Source: JBMZCV01 sp049613665 (GTDB lineage Bacteria; Bacteroidota; Bacteroidia; Chitinophagales; UBA2359). From it: a DNA stretch of 10,629 nucleotides. Positions 1 to 8,100 of the stretch are shown here, in pieces. The stretch spans positions 1 through 10,629 of the forward strand of contig JBMZCV010000173.1 in NCBI GenBank assembly GCA_049613665.1. Reading direction: 5' to 3'. Positions within the stretch are counted from its first letter, which is position 1; every line of letters starts with the position of its first letter. The position numbers were made by a program, and so were the translations under genes. Below the pieces are notes generated by a model. The model saw nothing but the letters and a program-made list of their open reading frames with translations. It did not search any database and was not told the origin of the DNA.

Positions 1-65
1 AAAAGAGTAATATTTTTTTGAAAAATCTTATATAATTTACTTTACAGCGTATTTAATGGTAAAAA

Positions 66-90
66 AAAATGCAATAACACATTGCATTTT
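66..90. terminator. AT-rich hairpin, possible terminator
   Basis: A perfect 10-bp inverted repeat (AAAATGCAAT at 66-75, ATTGCATTTT at 81-90) encloses a 5-nt loop. The left arm sits in a run of A and the right arm ends in TTTT, so transcripts from either direction could form a stem with a short U tract. It could end a gene lying to the left of the window. The stem has only two G/C pairs per arm, so it is weak as an intrinsic terminator, and it overlaps a small non-credible reading frame at 56-268. Confidence 0.3.
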
Positions 91-117
91 GGCATTATTT
101 CTTATTCAATATATAAT

Positions 118-134
118 CAACAGTTCGGACATTT
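118..134 (+). repeat. Left terminal inverted repeat
   Basis: This 17-bp arm is identical to the reverse complement of 282-298. The perfect match extends two more bases outward (116-300) because those bases belong to the flanking duplicated word, so the exact boundary is ambiguous by up to 2 bp. Confidence 0.65.
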
Positions 135-281
135 TTTGTAATAATTTTCAGTTTAATAAAAAGCTCCTTTGGGCAAGCGAAACATACTATTTTTCAGTTC
201 AAAAGGCAATTAAATTTGCAAATATTGGTCGCTTTAGCCTAAAAAAAATAGTATGTTTAAGCTTTTGATAAAAAAATGTAT

Positions 282-298
282 AAATGTCCGAACTGTTG
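282..298 (-). repeat. Right terminal inverted repeat
   Basis: This is the partner of the 17-bp arm at 118-134 and reads AAATGTCCGAACTGTTG on the plus strand. It is followed directly by ATATAAT, the same 7-bp word that precedes the left arm. Confidence 0.65.
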
Positions 299-320
299 AT
301 ATAATTAATGTCGTCAGAAA

Positions 321-349
321 ATCAAAAAGATTGACCTTTTTTTGGTCAA
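321..349 (-). terminator. Probable terminator of the glycosyltransferase gene
   Basis: On the minus strand a 6-bp stem (TTGACC/GGTCAA; plus-strand arms 331-336 and 344-349) with a 7-nt A loop is followed by the U-rich tract TCTTTTTGATTTT (plus 318-330). It lies about 90 nt beyond the stop codon of the leftward glycosyltransferase, the right orientation and distance for a rho-independent terminator. The stem is short and the U tract is interrupted. Confidence 0.4.
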
Positions 350-439
350 AAAAAAACGAACCACTAGCCAAAATAGACTGCATGAAGAATATAATTTCTT
401 TCTTATGTTATCTTTCCATCACCCAAATTGTCAAAAAAA

Positions 440-1591
440 CTACTTTACCTGTCGCCCTTTCCACTCATAAGACCCAAAATTTCCCCACGCTCCAATGATT
501 AAAATATACAAAATATGCACCAATTGAGCAGGTAAAAACAACCATAACAACTTAGTTCTTTTGAAAAACTGACAACCTATGGCTAAAAACACAAAATCAG
601 TCAGCATTTTGGCAGATAAACTAAAAATCAATAGCGGCAGAAAAGCAGTAGAAATAAAGATACTCAATAGCAAATTGAGCAGCAAACTAATGTGAAATAA
701 ATACACGGCCGCCAAGAAAAAAGTAATGCGAGTATCTTCATATTTAGTTGATTTCGAAGCCCACCGAATGCGTTGTTGAGCAAAATCTGACACTGTTTTT
801 TGAGCATACGAAAAAACCGTTGCTTCATAACTTTTCACAAAACGCACTTTTTTCGGATATTTCTTCCAAACCTTGTGCATCAACAACATATCGTCGCCAG
901 AAGCAATGTCGTCTATCCCTCGAAAACCGCCCACTTCCTCAAAAACAGCACGTTCATAAGTTAGGTTTGCACCATTACACATATTGCTCAAATTGAGATG
1001 CACCGAAGCACCTGTCGAAACCATCATGCCAGCAAAATCAAGGCTTTGAAAACGCTGAAAAAAAGAGGTTTCTTTCGTAAAGAAAACAGGAGCAGTCATT
1101 AGTTTTGGGCGAAACTCTTCATAAAAATTGACCAAAGTACACAACCAATTAGGCTTCATCAAACAATCGGCATCTGTCGTCACGATAAGTTGCTGTTGCG
1201 TTTTACTAATCGCTATTTCAATCGCTTTCTTCTTATAAGAATTGAGTCTTGCACCTTTCGGCAATTCATCGGCTAATCGAATCAGTCGTAAATGCTCCAT
1301 TTTTCCACACCATTCCTCCACAATTTGAGCTGTTCCATCTGTCGAATAATCATCTATCACAATAATTTCGAGCAAATCTGTCGGATAATTTTGATGAAAA
1401 ATGCTTTGCAAACAAGCCGAAATACGTTCGCTTTCGTTGCGAGCAGGAATGATAATAGCGACACTTGTAGCTACTTGCTTTTCTTCTGTTAAAGCATAAG
1501 GTTTGAGCCGTTTCCAGCCTAAAATATAAGTGAAAATGAGTGCAATGTAACACAATAAAAAAAATATGGATAATATCGTTATGAGTAGCAT
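440..1591 (-). CDS. Membrane-anchored family 2 glycosyltransferase
   Basis: This 383-residue protein should transfer sugar from a nucleotide-sugar donor on the cytoplasmic face of the inner membrane, probably for a surface polysaccharide or glycolipid; the donor and acceptor cannot be read from the sequence. A hydrophobic helix spans residues 2-25. The GT-A fold follows: VAIIIPARNE (44-53), acidic pair D80-D81 in VIDDYSTDGT, DxD metal-binding motif D140-A-D142, acidic pair D233-D234 in SGDDM, and Q273-R-I-R276-W277. The last matches the QxxRW signature of processive beta-glycosyltransferases such as hyaluronan, chitin and cellulose synthases. Two or three helices follow (about 290-340 and 348-370). 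Length and layout are complete for this type. The chosen ATG directly precedes the N-terminal helix; no Shine-Dalgarno is seen, as is usual in Bacteroidota. It is transcribed away from the giant secreted-protein gene and has no visible operon partner in the window. A non-processive role cannot be excluded. Confidence 0.88.
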   Translation of the reverse strand: MLLITILSIFFLLCYIALIFTYILGWKRLKPYALTEEKQVATSVAIIIPARNESERISACLQSIFHQNYPTDLLEIIVIDDYSTDGTAQIVEEWCGKMEHLRLIRLADELPKGARLNSYKKKAIEIAISKTQQQLIVTTDADCLMKPNWLCTLVNFYEEFRPKLMTAPVFFTKETSFFQRFQSLDFAGMMVSTGASVHLNLSNMCNGANLTYERAVFEEVGGFRGIDDIASGDDMLLMHKVWKKYPKKVRFVKSYEATVFSYAQKTVSDFAQQRIRWASKSTKYEDTRITFFLAAVYLFHISLLLNLLLSIFISTAFLPLLIFSLSAKMLTDFVFLAIGCQFFKRTKLLWLFLPAQLVHILYILIIGAWGNFGSYEWKGRQVK

Positions 1592-1631
1592 GAATTATCG
1601 CTTTTTGATAGCTAATGGTTTGAATATTTTG

Positions 1632-1639
1632 CAAAGATG
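1632..1639 (-). promoter_or_regulatory. Candidate -7 element for the glycosyltransferase gene
   Basis: On the minus strand CATCTTTG matches the Bacteroidota -7 consensus TAnnTTTG except for the first base. It lies 40 nt before the start codon, giving a predicted leader of about 35 nt. No clear -33 TTG/TTTG box was seen at the expected distance, so this rests on one element. Confidence 0.35.
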
Positions 1640-1879
1640 CACATTTTAGATAAAAAATAAAGATAATAGATGATAGTAATAAAATATTTATTGGAGCAAC
1701 GCTTGTTATTTTTTTAGAAAAAAAGAAAAGTCATAAAATTCAGATATTTTCATGACATTTGTACATTCTAAAAAGCATCAAGTTAAAAAAAAATAAAGCA
1801 CAAACTGTAACCTTTATTTTCTTTAATAAATTATTGGTTTTCAAGGTTTTATAATTCAAAAAAGATGGCAAATAGTCTA

Positions 1880-1919
1880 TAAAACTAGACATAGCGTCTA
1901 ATTTTATTTACAATAAAAT
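1880..1919 (+). promoter_or_regulatory. Overlapping inverted repeats upstream of the giant gene
   Basis: Two stems compete for the same bases. The first pairs 1880-1890 with 1896-1906 (11-bp arms, one mismatch, core TAGAC-atagc-GTCTA). The second pairs 1901-1908 with 1912-1919 (ATTTTATT/AATAAAAT, perfect 8 bp). They lie about 45-80 bp upstream of the -7 element at 1962, so they are more likely a DNA-level operator than an RNA leader structure. In AT-rich DNA the second could arise by chance; the TAGAC/GTCTA core is more distinctive. Confidence 0.25.
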
Positions 1920-1961
1920 GATAATTCATTGACTTTTTTATGACATTTTAAAAAAAAACTA

Positions 1962-1969
1962 TATCTTTG
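1962..1969 (+). promoter_or_regulatory. Candidate -7 promoter element of the giant secreted-protein gene
   Basis: TATCTTTG is an exact match to the Bacteroidota -7 consensus TAnnTTTG. Transcription would begin about 5-8 nt downstream, leaving a leader of roughly 30 nt before the ATG at 2008. The only nearby TTG box (1929-1931) is 30 nt upstream, too far for the usual spacing of about 17-23 nt, so the -33 element is missing or degenerate. Confidence 0.45.
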
Positions 1970-2007
1970 TTTTATCTTTTTTTACTAAACCTAATTTATA
2001 TTTGCTA

Positions 2008-2142
2008 ATGAAACCCTTTATTATTCCCTCCATCAACAACATTTTAACAAAAAGATACAATTTATTTATTTTTTTTAAAAATGCAACATTTACGCTTGCA
2101 TTATTGTGGCTTGTATTTTTTTGGAATACCAATGCTATGGCT
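2008..2142 (+). other. Signal peptide of the giant protein
   Basis: Residues 1-45 comprise a long polar N-terminal stretch with K15, R16 and K24, a hydrophobic core (about 26-40, rich in L, F and W) and an AMA|Q signal peptidase I site. Export through Sec is the first step before T9SS passage across the outer membrane, consistent with the C-terminal sorting domain. The coding DNA holds an 8-T run at 2069-2076. Confidence 0.8.
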
Positions 2143-5100
2143 CAAATCAATTTTGGTTTAAGCACTTTACAAAATTTGAGTATAGGCACACCTACTTCTT
2201 TGGAGTTTGGGCCTGATGGTCGTTTGTATGTATCTAATCAAAATGGAAAGATAAATATTTACACTATTCAACGAAATGCTGCCAACGATTATGAAGTTTT
2301 GGAACAAGAAGAAATCAATTTGATTTATCAAATGCCAAACCGCAACGATAATGGTAGTTTCAATACAAGCCTTCTCGGACGACAAGTAACAGGAATTTTA
2401 GTGAGCGGAACTTCCGAATTTCCTAGTATTTATGTCGGCTCTAGCGACCCTCGACATGGTGCTGGCTCTAGCGGAACAGATACTGGCCTAGACACAAACT
2501 CTGGTATCATTTCTCGCCTCGATTGGAATGGTACACAATGGACAAAAATTGATTTGGTGCGTGGCTTGCCTCGTTCCGAAGAAAATCACTCTTCGAATGG
2601 TATGCAGCTCGACGAAGCCAACAATATATTATATGTAACGCAAGGTGGACATACCAATATGGGAGCAATTTCCAACAACTTTGCTTTTCATACAGAATAT
2701 GCTTATTCGGCAGCTATTTTGGCCATCGACCTCAATATGATTGGCAATACAACCTATGATTTGCCTACTTTAGATGATGAGGATAAAAACAATGTGAGTA
2801 CAACGGCTGGTTTTGAAGATGAAGGCGACCCTTTTGGTGGCAATAATGGCAAAAATCAAGCTATTTTGGAATTGAATGGCCCTGTTCAGATTTTTTCGTC
2901 TGGCTGGCGAAATGCTTATGATGTGTTGATTACTGAAAATGGCCGTTTTTATACTTTCGATAATGGCCCAAATGGTGGTTGGGGTGATGCTCCTAGTTCT
3001 TGCGTTTATGCACAAGAAGAACCTGGACAAACTTATCCAGACAACTTACATCTCATTAGTCAAGATTATTATGGTGGTCACCCAAATTTGACGAGAGCCA
3101 ACCGAACCAATACTTTTAATACTACAAATCCACAAACACCTATTCCTTTAGGTATGGAAAACCCTGTCGAATGCCAATATCTCATTCCAGAGCTAGAAGA
3201 TGGTGCTATTTTGACTATTCCTTTTTCTACAAATGGCTTGGCAGAATATAGTGCTTCAAATTTTGGTGGTGCTATGCAAGGCAATTTATTGGCAGCAGCT
3301 TTGGCTTCCAATGGCCAAATCAATAGAATTGAACTAAATGCTGCTGGCGATGAGTTAGTGCCAAATGGAAATACTGTTTTGTTGAGTGGTTTTGCTGGTG
3401 GTGGTTTTAGCCTCGATGTGATTGCACAAGCTGATGGCGAACCTTTTGCAGGTACGATTTGGGCAGCCAATATTTATGGTGCCAATCCGATTACAATTTT
3501 TGAGCCTGCCGATTATAATGGTGGAAATGTAGGCACTTGTACGCCAACTGTGCCAACGGAAGACTCTGATAATGATGGTTTTACAAATCAAGATGAAACC
3601 GACAATAATACAGACCCTTGTTCGGCAGCAAGTAAGCCTAGCGATTGGGACGGTGATTTTGTTTCTGATTTAAATGATAATGATGACGATAATGATAATA
3701 TTTTAGATATTAACGACCTTTTTGCTCTTGATAGCCTAAATGGAACAGCAACTTTTATGCCTATTGATTATGCTTGGGACAATGGCGTAGCAGCAGCAGG
3801 TGGCTTGCTAAATTTGGGTTTTACTGGTTTTATGAACAATGCAACCGATGATTATCTCAATCTGTTTGATACCGAAAATATGACCGCAGGCGGAGCAGCA
3901 GGTGTTTTCACGATTGATGAAGTGCCAGCAGGCGATGCTTTTCTAAACGACAATTCGCAAGCTTATGGTTTTCAGTTTGGCGTAAATGTATCTGCCGAAA
4001 CCAATATCTTTTTTGCACATACAAGTGTTTTAGCACCTTTCGCTGGTTTCATTCCACAAGACAACCAAAGTGTTGGCATTTTTGCAGGCGATGGTACGCA
4101 AAGTCACTATGCCAAAATAGCTTGTGTAGCTAATGGTGGTGCTGGTGGTATTGAATTTTTGATAGAAGAAAATGACGCTATTGTTTTTCAAGAAACGTAC
4201 AATGTTCCAATTTTGACAGCAAATTTTGTGGAGTTGTTTCTTATTTTTAATCCTGATGATAACAGCATTCAAGCAGCTTATGCTTTAGATAATGGTGGAA
4301 GAGTAAATATTGGAACGCCTCAAACCGTATCGTCAAGTTTATTCAATGTTTTGGCAGTTGGTCTCATTGCTACTTCCGAAGGCTCAAATATGCCTTTTGC
4401 GACTACTTGGGCAGATATTGCGATACAGCTAGACCCTTTGGCCGTTACAGGAGCTTGGGAAGAAATGCCTTGCAATGCTTTTCCGACTTGCAGCAGTGAG
4501 CCTACTCACCGACATGAAAATGCTTATGTGCAATTAGGCGACAAGTTTTATTTGGTAGGTGGCCGTGGTTTAAAAAATGTGCAAATATACCATCCGCAAG
4601 ACAACACTTGGACAAATGGAGCTACGCCTCCATTAGAATTACATCATTTTCAGGCCGTAGAATGGCATGGTTTATTATATGTAATAGGTGCTTTTACGGG
4701 CGATTTTCCACACGAAACACCTGTACCAAATGTGTATATTTATGACCCACTCAATGATGAATGGATAGAAGGAGCAGAAATCCCTGCCAATAGACAAAGA
4801 GGTTCGGCAGGTGCAGTAGTCTATAACGATAAAATTTATGTAGTGAATGGTATCGTTGATGGACATTCGGCTGATTGGGTAAATTGGTTAGATGAATATG
4901 ACCCTAGCACAAATACATGGGCAATATTGCCAGATTCGCCACAAGCTCGTGACCATTTTCATGCTGCTATTCATGATGGAAATATTTATGTAGCAGCAGG
5001 CAGGCGTTCTGGCCAAAACACGACTTTTTCGCCCACAGTTGCCGAAATAGAACAATACAATATCGGCACGCAAACATGGACAACTTTGCCAAATGATATT

Positions 5101-8100
5101 CCGACACAAAGAGCAGGAGCGAGTGTGGCAGTTTTGGGCGATGAAATATTGGTAATTGGTGGCGAAAGTGAAACGCAAATAGCTGCTCACAACGAAACCG
5201 AAGCTTTTCATACCCTAACTCAAACTTGGCGTACGCTTGATACCTTGAAAGCTGGCCGACATGGAATGCAGGCTATCGTAAACAACAATAATATTTATAT
5301 AGCTGCTGGCTCTGGCAATAGAGGTGGCGGCCCACAATTGAATACACAAGAAGTTTTTTATTTGTATGAAAACACAACTCCTGTGTTGAATGCTATCGCA
5401 AAAGGCACAACAGAAGTTACATCAACAATGCCAAACTTTAGTTCTGTGGGTTTGGAACATAGCAGAACGCAAACAATAACCTTGAAAAATACAATTGGAA
5501 ATCAAGCACTCTTAGTTGAAGAAGTAAACCTAATAGGCAGTAATGAGTTTAGTCTTAACGAAACTTACGATGTGCCTGTTATTATCAAACCAGAAGAAAA
5601 ACTGGATATTGCTGTAACTTTTGTGCCTGTCAGCGAAAATTTGCAAACAGCAAACTTAATGATTGCACATACAGGAAGCAATACAGTCATAGATATTGAG
5701 ATGAATGGCAGCAGTTCCGAAAATGAAATTCGCATCAATTGTGGTGGCGAAAATTATGTTGATGATTTAGGAAATCTATTTGTGGCAGATACTTTTTATA
5801 ATGAAATGCTGACGACTTATACTTTTTCAGAAGAAATTTTTATAAACAATACCTTAGATGGTGCTTTGTATCAAACTGAAAGAAATGCTTATATCAATGA
5901 TTTGCAATACGATATTCCTGTTAGTCCAAATGCGAGTTATCGAGTGTTGTTACATTTTGCAGAATTGTATTGGACAAGTCCCAATAGCCGTATTTTTGAT
6001 GTCAGTATTGAAAATGAAATATTGCTCAATGATTTTGATATTTTTGCAGAGGCTGGCACCAATACTGCACTTGTAAAAGAATTTGTCGTTTTAGTAGCCG
6101 ACACTACGCTCAATATCAATTTGATAGCCAATGCGAATGCAGCAAAAATTGCGGCCATCGAAATTATAAGAGATGATAATGCTATTCCAAATACTCCTCC
6201 AAACTTTACGATTAGCGATAGCGATGTTTTGCTCGAACAAGATTTTCAGAATCTTGTAACCGTAAATGTCACACCAGATACGGTGCCTTTTGAAGAACAA
6301 TATCAAATTGTGACATATAGCCTTTCGCCAGCAGGTGTCGATTTTGCAGATGTAAGTATAGATTCTGCAAGCGGAGATATTACCATTTTGGCTGTGCCAG
6401 ATGCTTATGGAACGCAAACTTTCACAATTACGGCTGATGATGGCCAAAGCAATAATAATATTGTAACCCAACAGTTTTCATTAACGGTAAGTATTTCTGC
6501 CGAAAATTTTGAAGGCATTAATATCAATTGTGCAGGAAATGCTTATACAGATTCCAATGGAAAAGAATTTATAGCAGACGAATATTTTTTGCCACAATAC
6601 ACTACTTTCGCCGACAATACTTCGCAAAATATTGCCAATACAAATGAAGAATTTTTGTATCAAAGCTATCGCAAAGCCTATATCAACGACTTGCGTTATG
6701 CTATTCCTGTGCCAAATCATTTGTATCATATTCGTTTACATTTTGCAGAAAACTTTGTGAATGAAGCTGGCAGTCGAGTTTTTGACATAAATATTGAAAA
6801 TAATTTGGCTTTAGATGATTTTGATATTTTTGCCGAAGCAGGAAAACATACTGCTCTTATAAAAGAATTTCAGAATGTTGATATTACAGATGGCTTTGTG
6901 AATATTGATTTTTCGGCAGGCGGCGGACAGTTAGCGGTTATTTCTGCTATCGAAATTGTGAAAGCAAATATCGGAAATACGCCACCAAATTTTACTTTGA
7001 GTGATGATATTTTGGTAACAGAAAATTTTACAAGTGTAGAAACTGTAACCATTACGCCAGATGCTGTGCCAACATTTGAGCAAAGCCAAGTTGTCACATA
7101 TAGCATTTCGCCATCTTTTTGCCTTTTCGCAAATGTACTCTTCAATTCAAGTACAGGAACTGCAACGATTACGAGTGTTCCAAATATGACTGGCACAAAA
7201 AACTTTACGATTACGGCCAATGACGGACAAACAGAAGATAATACTTGTTCGCAAACATTTATGCTCACAGTAGCTCATTTGAATACACCGCCTACTTTTG
7301 CGATAAGTCAGACAGAGATAAATGTAATGGAAAATTTTGGAACAACTGAAACAATTACTGTTACGCCAGATGCTGTATTGTCAGAAGAAAGTGACCAAGT
7401 TGTTACTTATACGCTTTCGCCTGCTACTATCAGTTTTGCAGATGTAAATATCAATGCTTCTACTGGAAATATTACAATATCAGCTATACCAAATGAATAT
7501 GGAACACAAATGTTTACGATTGAGGCTAATGACCATCAAACTATCAACAACATTGCTACACAATCCTTTACATTGACGGTTAACCCGCTAAACCCACCCA
7601 ACACAGCACCCGCTTTCACGTTGAGCGGTGATGTGAGCGTAGAGCAGGACTTTGTTTCTACCGAGTATGTAACCGTTGTGCCTGCCGCCGTTCCGCCTAG
7701 CGAAGCGGGGCAGGTAGTTACATACACCCTAACGCCTCCAAATGTTGCTTTTGCGACCGTAAATATCAACTCTTCGAATGGAACAGTTAGTATTTCGGCT
7801 GTGCCAGATGGTTTTGGAACACAAATTTTCACGATTACAGCAGATGATAGCCAAACAGAAAATAATATTTATACCCAAGATTTTACACTTACCGTAAATG
7901 AATTGAGTACCATTTTTCCTCTAATACGAATCAATTGTGGTGGAAATGATTATACCAGCATTGATGGCGATTTTTTTGAAGCAGATAATTATTTTTCTAC
8001 CCAAAACACCACATTTGCAGGTGGTAGTGGTAGTTTTATCGCCAATACCGATGACGATTTGTTGTATAGAAGCGATAGAAGAGGCTATATTACTGATATG

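Larger units (their letters stand above)
111..305. mobile_element. MITE-like inverted-repeat element with 7-bp target duplication
   Basis: A 17-bp perfect terminal inverted repeat, CAACAGTTCGGACATTT at 118-134, is matched by its reverse complement at 282-298, giving a 181-bp element. Each end is bordered by the same 7-bp word ATATAAT (111-117 and 299-305), as expected for a target-site duplication. A second, nested inverted repeat of 15 bp (180-194 against 244-258) and weaker pairings (AAGCGA 175-180 with TCGCTT 229-234) mean the single strand could fold into a long imperfect hairpin. There is no room for a transposase, so this fits a non-autonomous miniature element moved in trans or a collapsed insertion-sequence remnant. 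It lies downstream of the glycosyltransferase and interrupts no recognisable gene. I could not assign an IS family from the repeat. Caveat: the flanking repeat is pure A/T in AT-rich DNA. Confidence 0.6.
1592..2007. other. Divergent intergenic region
   Basis: This 416-bp stretch separates the leftward glycosyltransferase from the rightward giant gene. It is very AT-rich, with many A and T runs, and I find no open reading frame worth calling. It holds one -7 promoter-like element for each flanking gene, a pair of overlapping inverted repeats at 1880-1919, and a 9-bp direct repeat ATGACATTT (1752-1760 and 1940-1948), the second copy just upstream of the giant gene's -7 element. Roughly 1640-1870 holds nothing else I can identify. 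Confidence 0.6.

Noticed and set aside
56..268. 70-codon plus-strand reading frame with a hydrophobic start
   Set aside because: It overlaps a hairpin and runs through the MITE-like element, has no family resemblance, and its second half is low-complexity K/F/I-rich sequence typical of AT-rich noncoding DNA.
253..498. 81-codon plus-strand reading frame
   Set aside because: It spans the right end of the inverted-repeat element, a terminator-like hairpin and the antisense of the glycosyltransferase 3' end; there is no recognisable protein pattern.
1350..1634. Minus-strand 94-codon frame overlapping the glycosyltransferase start
   Set aside because: It is out of frame with a well-supported gene, and its composition is what a shifted reading of that gene would give.
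1997..2004. TATATTTG, a perfect -7 consensus match
   Set aside because: Transcription from it would start at or beyond the ATG, giving a leaderless or truncated message; the TATCTTTG at 1962-1969 is better placed.
2002..2007. TTG start two codons before the ATG of the giant gene
   Set aside because: The ATG at 2008 is a stronger start, and the TTG lies within a TATATTTG word. The choice changes the protein by only two residues.
2069..2076. Run of eight T in the signal-peptide coding region as a phase-variation switch
   Set aside because: Runs of this length are common in this AT-rich sequence, and nothing else supports slippage control; the frame is intact.
3078..3470. 130-codon minus-strand frame inside the giant gene
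   Set aside because: This antisense shadow arises from the gene's biased codons; there is no promoter, no domain, and the sense frame is clearly coding.
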